Notes: a model not told the origin generated them from the sequence alone. Shown: positions 20,717-32,619, numbered from the stretch's first letter. The stretch: 64,000 nt of DNA from Mesoplasma chauliocola (GCF_002290085.1 NZ_CP023173.1:646501-710500), one strand, 5' to 3'. Numbers and translations: made by a program.

Positions 20717-22882
20717 TTAAATTACACAAGCATCGCATTCATAGTTTTCACTATCTTCTAGTACTTCTTGTCTTACACGAACATAATAAATTGATGCACA
20801 CTTTTTCTTAAATGCATGAATGTAAGCTTTGTTTAAGTCACGGGTTGTAACTTGATCTGTCATAAATAATGTTAATGAAATTGCTTGATCAACATGTTGT
20901 TGAGCAGCAGCAACAATATCAATAATTGGCATTGGTCCAACTTCATAAGCACCTAATGCATAATAAGCCATGTTGTCAAAATTAATATTGTATGCTGGAA
21001 CATAAATTCTACCTAATTTACCTTCTTTACGTACTTCAATCGGAGCTACAACAGGTTGTAAACTTGGAGTACATGAAGATAAATAACTAATTGATCCTGT
21101 AGGAGCAACAGCCATTAAATGTGAATTCGCAATTCCATCTTTTTTAATTAATTCAACTAATTCAATTCAATCTTTTTGAGTTGGTATATCTACATTATAT
21201 TGAGCAAATAACTCTTTAACTCTTTCTGTTTCAGGAGTTCATTTATCTGATGCACATTTTGTATATTTGTTAAATCAACTTCCGTCTGCAAATTTTGATG
21301 TTTTAAATCCAGCAAAAGTTCCGTATTGTAAAGCTAATTTGTGAGAAGCTTTAAAAGCATTATAAGCCATTGCATAGAAGAACATGTTTGTAAAATCAAC
21401 AGCTTCAATTGAGTTATATCAAATAAAATTTGTTGCCAAGAACCCATGTAGATTCATTGCTCCTAAACCAACAGCGTGATTTTTTTTGTTTCCTTGTTGA
21501 ATTGATGGAGCACTACTTAAGTCACTTGTTCTTGAAACTAAATCTAGTGCATTAATTGATTGTTCAATAACTTCACCAAATTCAGTTCCTGCTTCCATAA
21601 CTTTTGCAATATTAACACTTCCTAAGTTACAACAAATATCATCTCCCATAGTTTTAAAACTTAAATCATCATTAAATGTACTTGGAGTTGAAACTTGAGC
21701 TATTTCACTACATAAGTTACTCATAACAATTCTTCCAGTTGCTGCATGAGCATTATTATTGTTTACTGTATCATCAAATAAGATGTATGGATATCCACTT
21801 TCAAAATGTAATTCAGCAATTGTTAAAAAGAATTTTCTTGTATTAATATATGTTTTTTTAATGTTTGGATTTTTAACCATATTATCATACTCTTCAGTAA
21901 TTGAAATGTCTGACATTGGTTTTCCATATTCTTTTTCAACATCATAAGGACTAAATAAAGCCATATCTTCATTTTTTTGAGCTAGCTCAAAAGTAACATC
22001 TGGAATAACTAAACCTAATGATAATGACTTAATACGGATTTTTTCATCAGCATTTTCTCTCTTAGTATCTAAGAATGACATAACATCAGGGTGGTGAGCA
22101 TTTAAATAAACAGCACCAGCGCCTTGTCTTTGACCCAACTGATTTGCGTATGAGAATGAGTCTTCTAAAATTTTCATTACTGGGATCACACCTGTCGCTT
22201 GATTAGCAATTTGTTTAATAGGTGCTCCCATTTCACGTAGATTTGTTAAACATAAAGCAACTCCTCCACCACGTTTTGATAATTGTAATGATGTTGTTAC
22301 AGCACGACAAATTGATTCCATATTATCTTCAACTCTTAATAAGTAACAAGATACATACTCACCTCGTTGTTTTTTACCTGCATTTAAGAATGTAGGAGTG
22401 GCTGGTTGGAATCTACCTAGCATTAATTGTTTTAATGTTTTTTTAGCTGCATCAAAATTTCCATTTCCTAAAAATAGCGCATTCATAACTGCTCTATCCT
22501 CAAAATTTTCTAAATATTTTTGACCATCAAAAGTTTTTAAACCATAAGCATTATAGAATTTTAAAGCACCCATAAAACTTGGGAATTCTCGTTTGAACGC
22601 ATAAGCTATAGCAGTTATTTCTTCAATTTGTTCAATTGTATATTTATTAATTACTTCTTCTTCATAATATCCATTTGAAACTAAGTATTCAATTCTTTCT
22701 TTTACAGAATTAAATTTAACAAATCTTGGTTCAACATGGTGTTTTAAATAAGCTTTAGCAGCTTCAACATCTAGTTTAAAATTATCTGATCCAGCTGCTA
22801 AAATTTTAGCTCTAGCATTTAATGTAACATACTCGTCACTTTCTTCTGTACCTGATAATGTATTTATTTTTTTATCTTCCAT
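20717..22882 (-). CDS. nrdE: Ribonucleotide reductase large subunit (NrdE)
   Basis: Catalytic subunit of 721 residues that reduces NDPs to dNDPs with a radical from NrdF. Family stretches include [34 protein letters not shown], the active-site region SNLCSEI, and [12 protein letters not shown]. The C-terminus ends ECDACVI, with the CxxC pair that accepts electrons from a redoxin. The ATG at 22882 is chosen because AAGGAGATAAAA precedes it; the upstream TTG alternative includes that ribosome site. It is last in nrdF-nrdI-nrdE, 2 bases after nrdI, and is controlled by the dG riboswitch at the start of the transcript. Confidence 0.97.
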
Positions 22883-22884
22883 TT

Positions 22885-23340
22885 TTATCTCCTTCAAAAA
22901 TCTTTCAATATATCATTGATTTTTTCTACGTCACTTTGAGTTCCTAAAAGTTCAAATTGGTACAACAATGGTACATTAAGTTTTTTTGAAAGTATTGGTC
23001 CAGCCATGGCAAAAGTATTACCAAAGTTTGTGTTACCTGAAGCGATAACGCCTCTACAAAAGCTTCTATTTCTTTCATTGTTTAAAAATTTAATAACTTG
23101 TTTTGGAACTGCTCCTGAAGTAAATTCACCACCACCACTATAAGTAGGAGTGATTAACACATAATCAGAGTTTACATTTAATTCTTCTTCTAAATCATAT
23201 GGCACCCTTGAATTATTTACACCAAGTTTTTGAATAAATCTATGTGTGTTGTTTGATATTGATGAGAAGTAAACTACATGAACTTCTCCTTTAGGTTTAA
23301 CTACTTCTTCACTTGAAACTAATTTTATGTCATCATGCAT
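22885..23340 (-). CDS. nrdI: Flavodoxin-like NrdI, ribonucleotide reductase activator
   Basis: FMN protein of 151 residues. The flavin-binding loops are seen as [13 protein letters not shown] and [20 protein letters not shown], and [14 protein letters not shown] is the family signature. In class Ib enzymes NrdI supplies superoxide for Mn oxidation. In class Ie it is needed to make the DOPA cofactor in NrdF, which is relevant here because NrdF lacks metal ligands. The frame reads through TGA-Trp and ends WRR 2 bases before nrdE. It starts 3 bases after nrdF. Confidence 0.95.
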
Positions 23341-23343
23341 AAA

Positions 23344-24366
23344 TTAAAATTCTCAATCTTCATCTTCTGTTTCTTCAGATACACCCATAATATATGATGA
23401 TCCATTACCTGAAAAGAAATCATGATTTTCATCTGCTCTAGCTGATAATTGTGTAAATATTTCTGGTTCAATCTTTGTTTCTTCTTCTGTGAATGGTGAA
23501 TCATAACCTAAATTTTGCAAGAATTTACCTGCATTGTATACACTGAATCTGATTGCGTCATCTGCTAAGCCAAACCCATCATATAATTCTTTTAAATATG
23601 CTGTTTCTAAATCTATTAATTCGTATAACAATTTGAATACAAATTCTTTCATTTCAGCCTGCTTTTCAGGTGAAAGTTTCGCAACTTTTTTTTGATATTT
23701 GTAACCACTATAGTAGTTATGAATAACTTTATCTCTTAAAATTAATCTAATAATATCAGAAGTGTTTGGTAATTTACCTCTAGCTGATAAATAGAACGGC
23801 AAGTAGAATCCTCCATATAATAAGAACCCTGGCATTAAAGCAGCTGCAACTTTTGATTTTAATGGATCATCGTTTACATAGTAAGGAATTAAAGCTTTAG
23901 CTCTTTCTTGTAGAGTTTCGCAATTAATAACTCACTCATGCGCTTCTTCAATTTGTTCACTTGAACATAAAGTTGAAAAAATTGAACCATAAGATCTAGC
24001 ATGAACAGCAACCATGAAAGCAAAGTTTGTATAAATAACTTGCTCATGATCTGTTAATGAGTTTGGAACTTGAGCAACATCGCCTACAGTTGCTTGAATT
24101 GTGTCTAATAAAGTAAGACCTGTAAATGTTCTTGTAATTAACTCTTGTCACTCAGGAGTTAAAGTCCTTCATGATGTAATATCATTTGATACTGGGATTT
24201 TTTCTGGTAATCAGAAGTTTTGTGTAATTCTATTTCAAACTTCTAAGTCTTTTTCGTCGTTAACAACGTTTCAGTTAACTGAACGCATTTTACCTTTGAA
24301 ACCTTGTTGAGCATATTCAATAGGTGAAACTGATTCATTATAATATTGATTTTTAATTTTTGCCAT
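23344..24366 (-). CDS. nrdF: Metal-free class Ie ribonucleotide reductase R2 subunit (VPK type)
   Basis: Radical-generating subunit of 340 residues. Aligned to class Ib NrdF by its flanking motifs, only D88 (LTLLDTIQ), H122 and H216 of the six metal ligands remain. V119 (NFAFMVAVH), P179 (ALMPGFLLYGGFY) and K213 (ILRDKVIHNYY) replace the three conserved glutamates. This V-P-K set defines the class Ie enzyme, which works without metal through a DOPA radical on a modified tyrosine, here Y126 in HARSYGS. The enzyme in M. florum is the described case. The start ATG GCA follows AAAGGATATAT. It is the first gene of nrdFIE, under the dG riboswitch. Confidence 0.96.
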
Positions 24367-24410
24367 ACATATATCCTTTCATTTTTTTATTTTGCAACTT
24401 AATTTGAACT

Positions 24411-24464
24411 AAAATAAAAAAGTTCCTTTAATCAGCTCTCAAAGAGCAATAAAAAAAGAAACTT
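24411..24464 (-). terminator. Riboswitch-controlled intrinsic terminator of nrdFIE
   Basis: On the minus strand AAGTTTCTTT (24455-24464) pairs with AAAGGAACTT (24420-24429), with an inner hairpin GCTCTTTGAGAGC, then a run of U. The 5' arm can instead pair with AAAGAAACTT at 24549-24558, the start of the riboswitch P1 region, giving an antiterminator. Confidence 0.85.
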
Positions 24465-24488
24465 TAATAATTTAAAGAGTAACGATTC

Positions 24489-24552
24489 GCTTATAGTCTC
24501 GAGATTGGTCTTGAGGCGGGGTCAGTAGCCCATTATGCTACCCTGTATAAGT
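24489..24552 (-). ncRNA. 2'-deoxyguanosine riboswitch aptamer (purine riboswitch variant)
   Basis: Minus-strand RNA with the three-way junction of the purine class. P1 is CTTATA...TATAAG. The P2 arm and its loop give ACAGGGTAGCATAATGGGCT, and the joining segment is ACTGACCCCGCC. P3 is CTCAAG...CTCGAG with loop ACCAAT. The P2 and junction sequence matches, as I recall it, the M. florum dG-I aptamer upstream of ribonucleotide reductase genes. Ligand binding should stabilise P1 and let the downstream terminator form, shutting off nrdFIE when deoxyguanosine is plentiful. P3 contains one A-C mismatch. Confidence 0.95.
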
Positions 24553-24577
24553 TTCTTTTATATTCAGTTGTAAGATA

Positions 24578-24606
24578 ATAATAGTTCTTATTTTTTTAAA
24601 AAACAA
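24578..24606 (-). promoter_or_regulatory. nrdFIE promoter
   Basis: Minus strand TTGTTT (-35, 24601-24606), a 17-base spacer and TATTAT (-10, 24578-24583). Transcription would start near 24570, about 18 bases before the riboswitch P1. Confidence 0.7.
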
Positions 24607-24635
24607 ATTCTTTTTATCTTGATTTTTATTTTTTT

Positions 24636-26222
24636 CTATTTAAAATTATGCAATTTATAGAAAATGCCTATCGAGTCAACTACTTTTTCCTTTTGCTGAA
24701 GTCTTTTATATTGAGTTAATAGCCTGTTAACCTTAAATTCTACCATTTCCATGTCTTTTAAAGTATAAGCCATCATATTCTTCTTATAAGGACCAAATGC
24801 AATGATGTAGTACTTTAAAAGAGATTCTCAAGAATATTCAAAAGTCTTTGGAGCTTTTGGATCAATTGTAATTGTTAGTGAAATTATTTTTAATAAAATT
24901 GACATCTGTGAATTGTAATCAGCTATTTCCTCAAATCTATCAACCTTTGTAGTCAATTTTACAAAATTTTTAGTATCCAAATTGATTGATTTAAACTTAA
25001 CATTCTTATAAACAAATTCATAAACCCCATCATTTTCAGAATAAAAGCCTAATGTTTTTACAATTCCGACTTTTTTAAATGAAATCAGACAATCCCCAAG
25101 AATACCATTATTTCTTTTTGTTTTATTAATTATTTCCATATATGAGGTTGCATATCTTACTCTTGCTACAAAATCATATAATTTTTCTGATTTATACTTA
25201 ATTTTTTTAAATTCTTTAAATTTTTTAATATGTTTAATAGTTCATGAAGGATTAAAATCCTTTTGATTAATTGATATTAACGAGTTTGTATATTTAAGTT
25301 GGCCTTCAAAAGTTTTAACATTTATTTTTCTTTGTTCCAAAGAAGAACTCAAATAGTGTGGCAGGTATGAATAAAGCAATTCATACACTTCATTCCCTTC
25401 AGATAGTATTGATATATTTTTTAAACCATCTCTTAAAAATATAGTAGTTAATTTAGAAAGTTCATGAATCAATTTAAATTTTTGCTTAACGTCTAAAGTT
25501 TCTCAATTTTCTTTTTTGAAGTTTAAAATAAACGCATTTGATTCATCTTCGTTTTTTAAAATTGTTATTAAAGGTGCTAATCATTCTTTTTCAAAAGATT
25601 TTAGTTCTCTTCCCTTTTTATATGCTTCTGAAATATTTTTTCTTGTGAATATTTTTTTAATTTTATCAACCATTTCATTAGGTTTTAAAACATCAATCAT
25701 TATCATTGTTATTAAAAAAGGATAAGCAATCGAATAATAATATTTATTTTTACCTTCAATTTTAAAATTAATATCATATTCAAATTTACTTGCTAATCCA
25801 CAAAGAAGAGAATAATTTCAGTAATAATTTGAATTAATTTCTTCAGAATTTATAAAAGAAGTTCTTACTATATGATTTAGAATAAATTTTTCAATGACTT
25901 CTTTGATGTAAAACTTGTTTTCTTCACTTAATTCAATGCTAAATTTAGACTCAATTTTTTTGTCTTGATATGTAAATGCAAAAAGTTCATTATAATTTTC
26001 ACTAATATAATTTGATATATCTTTAAAATTTTCAGGATCAATACCTGTTAAAGTTTCGTTCTTTAATAATTGATATTGAAATAACGAATAATAAGTAACA
26101 TCATATATCTCATTAACTTTCTCTTTTAAATCATTGTTAATTTTTTTAAAAATTGCTGATGAGTCTTTTTTAATGTACTCGTCAAAATATGCTCAAAAAA
26201 TTGTATCAAAACGATTAATCAT
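24636..26222 (-). CDS. 528-residue protein of unknown function
   Basis: I do not recognise this protein. It is lysine-, asparagine- and isoleucine-rich, with no TM segment, signal peptide, cysteine motif or nucleotide-binding loop visible. The N-terminal half looks mostly helical. The middle contains LRDGLKNISILSEGNEVYEL, and a more beta-like segment lies around residues 365-420. It is the last gene of an operon with two ABC exporter half-transporters and trmFO, 17 bases after trmFO. AAGGAAG lies about 14 bases before the ATG, further than usual. No terminator is obvious before the nrd promoter. Confidence 0.72.
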
Positions 26223-26239
26223 TATAACCCATCTTCCTT

Positions 26240-27580
26240 CTAAATTTTTTTTATGTATTCTTTGATGTTTTCAATTGCTAAATTAGATATTCTTTCATTT
26301 TTAAGTTTTTTAATTTCTTGTTTTGTTATTTTTTTATTTGGTTTATCAAAAGAAATTTCATCAACTATACCTCAATTTGCTTTCATAGGTTGAAAATTTG
26401 TAATTGAAGCCTTATTAATGTAGTTCAACAAAGCTCCTGTTACTGATTTTGATGTTGGTATTTTCATTTCTTTATTATTAATATAATTAAATATATTTAT
26501 TGAAGTTATTAGTCCTGTCACACATGATTCAACATACCCTTCAACACCTGTTATCTGGCCAGCAAAGAAAATATTTTCATTTGATTTTAATTGTAAAAAT
26601 TTATTCAAAACTTTTGGAGAATTAATAAAATTATTTTTATGCATAACACCATATCTAACAAACTTTGCATTTTCAAGACCTGGAATCATTGAGAATACTC
26701 TTTTTTGTTCAGGCCACTTTAAATTAGTTTGAAAACCAACAATATTGTACAATCTATTGTTTGCGTCATCTTGTCTCAATTGTACAACTGCATGATTCCT
26801 TGTACCATCTGGTTTATTTAATCCTTTAGGTTTCATAGGTCCAAAAAGAAGTGTTTCTTCTCCTCTTTTAGCCATTGCTTCAACAGGCATACAACCTTCA
26901 AAATATTTTAATTCTGCTTCACCTGGCAAATGCCCAATTGTTACTTCTGCTCTAATAAGTTCATTGTAAAAATTTAAATATTCTTCTTTTGACATTGGGC
27001 AATTAATATAATCGCTTGTTTCTCCTTTGTCATATCTATTTTTTTGATATGCAATTTCCATGTTAATAGATTCTTTCTCTATTATTGGCGCAACGGCATC
27101 ATAAAAATAAAAATCATCAGTTCCAATTAGCTTGCTTATTTCATTTTGCAAATTATCTGTTGTTAAAGGTCCAGATGCTACTAGTGTTATTTCGTTTGGA
27201 TCAATACTAATAACTTCCTTGTCAATAATTTCAATTAAATTATTATTTTGAAGCTCATTAGTTATATATTCTGAAAACATAATTCTATCTACAGCTAAAC
27301 TTCCACCTGCTGGAACTTGAGCATATTCAGCGGCTCTAATAATTAGTGAATCTAAAAGTCTCATTTCTTCTTTTAAGGTTCCTACAGCATTTGTCATTTC
27401 ATTACTTCTAAGAGAATTTGAACAAACTAATTCAGCAAACCCGTCCAAAAATTGGACGGGATTTTTAGTTATTCTTTTTACTTCATAAAGTTTAACTTTA
27501 ATATTTCTTTTTGCTAATTGGTAAGCAGCCTCACTGCCTGCCAAACCAGCACCAATAATATTTACTGTTCTATTTTTCAT
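26240..27580 (-). CDS. trmFO: TrmFO, folate-dependent tRNA U54 methyltransferase
   Basis: FAD protein of 446 residues that uses methylene-tetrahydrofolate to make ribothymidine at tRNA position 54 (or the 23S rRNA paralog reaction known in mollicutes). The N-terminal dinucleotide fold is [17 protein letters not shown]. Other signatures are [21 protein letters not shown] and the flavin-site stretch [15 protein letters not shown]. The C-terminal extension is reached through a TGA-Trp. The ATG overlaps the upstream ABC gene stop (TAATG). Confidence 0.92.
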
Positions 27581-29487
27581 TAATTCATTAAACCTGCTTC
27601 ATATAATTTTTTGAAACGACCTGGAGTTGATATTAATTCTTCATAACTTCCTTGTTGAACTATACCTTTACCATTTGCTCCTAAAACAATAATTTGATCT
27701 ACATTTTTAATTGTTGATAAACGGTGAGCAATAGTTACACTAGTTCTGCCTTTCATCAATTTGTCTAATTCCGCTTGTATTTCTTTTTCAACAATATTAT
27801 CTAAAGCACTTGTTGCTTCATCAAGAATCAAGAAATCAGGATTTTTCAAGAATACTCTAGCAATAACTAAACGTTGTTTTTGACCACCAGATAGTAAGAA
27901 ACCTCTTTGACCTAGAATTGTACTATATCCATCTTTTAGTGAAACAATAAAGTCATGTAAGTTTGCTTTTTTACATGCTCTAATAATCTCTTCTTCTGTT
28001 GCATCAAATTTTGCATATCTAATATTTTCGTAAAAATCACCAAATAAAATTTGTGGCTCTTGTTCAACATAACCAACTTTATTTAAAAATGCTGGTAAAT
28101 TAATTTCATTTAAATCGTGAGAATCCTTTACTATATCGTTCTCATCTCTGTATTTACCTTCAACCAATATTTTTCCTTCAGTTGGCATATAGAATCTTAA
28201 TAATAATTTTGCAACTGTTGACTTACCTGAGCCCGTTTCACCAACAAACGCATATGATTTACCTTTTTCAAAAGTTATATTCATTTTAGGCAAAATTGTT
28301 TTTTCAGGTTTTTTAGGATATGCAAATTGAACATTTTCAAAGCTAATTGAATTTATTTTTTCAATTATAGGTCCATCAGAATTTGGTTTTATTGTTGGCT
28401 CTGGATCTGTTAATTCAGAAATTCTTTGCGCAGCATTTTGTGCCCTTGTTGCTGACCTCAATGTTGGAATTAACATTGCAATTGCACCAACAACAAATGA
28501 AACTAAAACTTGGGCTAGAGGCATTTTAACACTTAATAATTCAACTGCTAATTTAATGTCGCTTTCTTTTGTAAACATAATACAAAAAATAATAACAAAC
28601 ATTGGCATCATTAATGAAGCTGTAACTTGAATTCATTGAGTTAAGATAGCTGATCATGTAATTGCAGCATCACCGGCTCTATTATATTTTTCATTTAACT
28701 CTTCAATTCTTTCAATTTCATGTTCTTCTAAACCTGATGACTTGATTAATGAAATATTTGATATTCTATCTGTCATATCTTGATCAACATCACGTTTTTG
28801 ATCAAATGCTGTAATTAATTTTCTTCTACTTTGAATGAAAATTAAAACTGCAATAGCAATTGAAATGAACATATAAACTGCCAAAATAACAGCAACATAT
28901 CAAAGACCAGATAATAACATAATAATAATAGACATTGTTATACCTGTTAAAAAGTAAATGATATTAGTAAAAAATTGTTGAATACCAAATGCTAATGATT
29001 GAGTATCTCCTACAAGTCTTGTTAAAATATTACCTGACACATGATCAAAGAAGAAATCAACATCTTGTTGAGCTAACCTAATCAACATTTTTTGTCTTTG
29101 ATTAATTTCCACATGAAGTGAAAATTGAGCAATACTTCAGTTAACTACATACTCTGAAAGTAATAATAAAACTAAAGCTCCTAAAGTAATATATAGTCAA
29201 GTTGTTCATTCAGTTAAACCAACTTCTCAAGCTAAGAAAGTTAGCGTTTCTGCGCCTGGATTAGTTATAGCTGAAATCATCATTGTTGCAAATACTGGAA
29301 GGAATGTTGCAACTAATGCGTCAAACATTGTAAATAAACACATTGCTCAAAATATAGCTTTATTATCTTTTGCAGATTCAAAGATTTGGCGCATGAATAC
29401 ACCCATTTTTTTTCATGAAAATTCTAAGTTAACATCAAAACCATGTTTATTTAACTGTTTACCAGTTTGTAAATTATTGTTGCTCAT
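27580..29487 (-). CDS. ABC exporter half-transporter (subunit 2)
   Basis: Type IV (MsbA/LmrA-like) half-transporter of 635 residues: about six TM helices in residues 40-350, then a nucleotide-binding domain with Walker [10 protein letters not shown], the Q loop in VGYVEQEPQ, signature LSGGQKQR, Walker [13 protein letters not shown] and the H loop IAHRLST. All catalytic residues are intact. Its start lies inside the end of the upstream ABC gene (14-base overlap), so the two are translated together and probably form a heterodimer. Substrate unknown; lipid or drug export is usual for the family. Confidence 0.9.
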
Positions 29488-31444
29488 TAATTGCTATTTC
29501 CTTTCCATCATTTTTTGAATTACCTGCATCATATAAATTTTTGAAATGCCCAGGAACTTTTTTAAGCTCATTAAATGTTCCTCTTTGCACAATACCTTGT
29601 TTTGGTGCTAATACTAAAATTTCATCTACATTTTTAATTGTTGATAAACGGTGAGCAATAGTTACACTAGTTCTACCTTTCATCAATTCGTTCAATTTTG
29701 CTTGAATCTCTTTTTCAACAATATTGTCTAAAGCACTAGTTGCTTCATCAAGAATTAATAACTGAGGATCTTTTAAAAACATTCTTGCAATAACTAAACG
29801 TTGCTTTTGACCACCTGATAACATAAATCCTCTTTCACCAAGAATTGTGTCATACCCATCAGGTCAAGTCATAATTAATTCGTGCAATTCAGCTTTTTTA
29901 CATGCTGCAATAACTTGTTTGTCAGTAGCATCAAATCTTCCGTATCTAACATTATCATAAACATTACCTAAGAATATTGCTGGTTCTTGTTCTACATAAC
30001 CAACTTTGTCTAAGTATGATGAAAGTACAACATCTTTTAAATCAATATTTTCATTAATTAAAACTTGACCAATTGTTGGATCATAAAATCTTAATAAAAG
30101 CTTTGATATTGTTGATTTACCTGCTCCTGTAGTTCCTACAAAAGCATATGATTTACCTTGTTCAAAAGTAAAGTCAAATTTTGGTAAAACTAATTCTGTT
30201 GGTTTTTCTGGATAAGCAAAAGCTACATCTTTAAAGTAAATATTACCTTTAATTTTTTCAATAATAACACCTTCTTTATCTTCAAAGTGATTATTAAATC
30301 TTGGTTCTTGTTCAAGAATTTCACCAATTCTTTTTGAAGCAACATTAGATTGTGTTAATCCAACAAGAACTCTTAGGAATGACATTAAGGGACCAATCAT
30401 TAATGATGAAGCTGAAATCATACCAGGTAAGACAGCAACAACATCGTTTGAATCATAAATTAAAACTGTCGCTATAATCATAACTGTTTCAATTGCATTA
30501 ATAATTAAGAAAATTAATGATAAAACAATAGCTTGGTAGTAGTTCATTAATGATGATTGTTTAAAATAAGGTATATGTTTTTCAATAAAACGATCTTCTT
30601 CATATTTTTCTGTACCTGAAGCTTTAATTAACTTAACATTATTAATTCTGTCAGTTACATCTCCATTAACCTCAGTAACAATTTTTCTTGTTTTGTATGC
30701 AATTGGTTTCATTGGAATAAATAAAACAAAAAATATTAAAAATAAAACTAAAAATACACAAACTAAAACTATTGTTAGAGATCCACTAATTGTAGTCATA
30801 ACTATTATAGCTGCAATTGTTGTTAAAATACCATTTAAGAAAGTTATTGGAATGATACCAGTTTGCTCTCCTATGATTTGAGTATCAGAAACAACTTTTG
30901 TTAAAATTTCACCAATTTTTTTATCTGAATAATATGACATGTCCATTGAAACTAATTTTTTATTTAAATCGTTTCTTAAATCAACCTCAATTTTTTTACC
31001 TAGCATTCCTGCTGTTCATTGAGAAACAAAAGTTGCTATTGCCATTGCAATTACAATTCCTACTTCTATTCAAAGCAATCCTGTAAAATCAATTCCTCAT
31101 CATTTTTCTAAAGCCGTATTATAGGCTTCTGATAATTCTGGAAGACCTGAGTATTTATCAACAATTACAGCTGTGCTCATTTGTTCTATTATTTTTGGGG
31201 TCATAGCAGTTGCTACTGAAAGTATTAAAACTGAAACTAGCATAAGGGTAGTTCACATTTTATTTTTTCCCATATATCTTAAAATCAAAGCTATATAAGA
31301 TTTAGATTTTTTCTTTGACTTTGATGCTTCAAGTTCTGTATTTAAATCTGATTTTTTTAGTCATCTTGAAACTCTAACTTGAGGTGATGAAGACTCGTTG
31401 ATTTTTTCATTATCAAGCATTTGTTGTTCTTCTCTATCGATCAT
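29474..31444 (-). CDS. ABC exporter half-transporter (subunit 1)
   Basis: Half-transporter of 656 residues with a roughly 50-residue charged N-terminal extension before the first helix. The TM domain spans about 55-370. The nucleotide-binding domain has [38 protein letters not shown] and IAHRLST. Its NBD is highly similar to that of its neighbour, suggesting gene duplication. It is first in the operon ABC-ABC-trmFO-unknown. The start at 31444 has GAGGGAAATT upstream. Confidence 0.9.
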
Positions 31445-31501
31445 AATTTCCCTCTTTTCTAAATAAATATTTATTCTTTATTTTAAAATATTTTACCATC
31501 A

Positions 31502-31534
31502 AAAAACAAAATAAAAAACACTAAATGTGTTTTT
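31502..31534 (-). terminator. Terminator after the dprA-like gene
   Basis: Hairpin AAAACAC-TAAAT-GTGTTTT with a U run on the minus strand, touching the stop codon. Confidence 0.8.
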
Positions 31535-32312
31535 AAATTTGATTTAAAATATCAACTGCACTTTCCAAAAATTTTCCTCCCATTTTTAGAATTTTGTTAC
31601 TTGAAGAATTGCTTTCTTTTATACTTTGAGGTATTGCAAAATAAATTTTATTTTCATTAATTATTGCATTTAAAACTGGTTCAATTTTGTTTCACTCACT
31701 GTTTTCTAAGAATACTGTAGTTTTTGATAAACCGTTAATTAATCTTATAAATTCACTACTTTCTTTTTTACTTTTTTCATTCTTAAATATACTTGATGTT
31801 TCATATTCACTAAGAACAATAAATTCGCTATAATCAATATCTTTATATTTTGACCAAAACTCACTGTTAATAAAATTTTGTAAATTTTCGTTTACTAATA
31901 AAATTAATCTACCTTTGTTCTTAATTATAAAATCAACTAATTCTTCATCTACTTTAGTATTTTGACTAAAGAGCATTGTTCTTTTCTCTTTAATTAAATC
32001 AAAAATAATTTCTTTTGCCATCTTTAAGTTGTAGCTATCATTAAAATTACCACTATTAAAATGTATTGTCTGATAATAGTTTTCCAATATTGTTGGATTA
32101 CCTAAATAATATAAAACAAATGGAGGTCTTAATATTTGCTTTAAACTATTTGGGTAAATAGGATTAATTATGGAAATGTAATTATTTGGTATTGTTTCTG
32201 GAATCTGTATTAGTTCTTGAGTTTCAATTTTTTCTTTAACATCAAGAGCATTGTAAATTTGCTCTCAATTACCATTGTATTTTAAAGAAAAATATAATAG
32301 TACATTGTCCAT
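31533..32312 (-). CDS. Degenerate DprA/Smf-like protein
   Basis: Protein of 259 residues. The stretch YPNSLKQILRPPFVLYYLGN is the hallmark of DprA/Smf, a DNA-processing protein that loads RecA on single strands. The following Rossmann region is poorly conserved. The usual G-S-R and SGxAxGID phosphate-binding motifs are not recognisable, although FIVLSEYET and FAIPQSI sit where DprA has SEYP and aIPG. It is shorter than typical DprA. It begins 1 base after a short ssb gene, a pairing that supports a role on single-stranded DNA. It may be a relic or a mollicute-specific variant. Confidence 0.68.
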
Positions 32313-32313
32313 A

Positions 32314-32619
32314 TTAATTTAAATAGGTAATTCTATTTGCAATAATTTCATTAAAGACATTTGTGTTTTCTTTATTAGTTGAAGAGTGAACTCTTGCCTC
32401 GATTCCAACTACAGCTTGGTCATGCAATGCAAATTCATCATTAATTGCTGAAGACCATGCTTTTATGTTAATTAAATCATCTTCATTTTTGCCTGCTTTT
32501 GATTTATAAGTGTTTGGTACTCTAACTGTAAATTTATACAATTTAGCATTACCATCTTTAGAAGTGTATGCAATTTCTGCATCTCCTTCAATTTGACCGA
32601 TTATGTTTACTAGATTCAT
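32314..32619 (-). CDS. ssb: Short single-strand DNA-binding (OB-fold) protein
   Basis: OB-fold protein of 101 residues: MNLVNIIGQIEGDAEI, LYKFTVRVPNTYK, LINIKAWSSAI and VGIEARVHSS follow the SSB pattern. It ends at ITYLN right after the OB fold, without the disordered linker and acidic tail that recruit partners. It is therefore likely an auxiliary SSB, with the main one elsewhere in the genome. The ATG at 32619 is chosen for the GAGGGTAAT ribosome site; the upstream in-frame ATG crosses a palindrome and has no such site. Cotranscribed with the dprA-like gene. Confidence 0.75.
   Translation of the reverse strand: MNLVNIIGQIEGDAEIAYTSKDGNAKLYKFTVRVPNTYKSKAGKNEDDLINIKAWSSAINDEFALHDQAVVGIEARVHSSTNKENTNVFNEIIANRITYLN

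Noticed and set aside
22883..22897. TTG start upstream for nrdE
   Set aside because: It includes the AAGGAG ribosome site of the ATG at 22882 and overlaps the nrdI stop.
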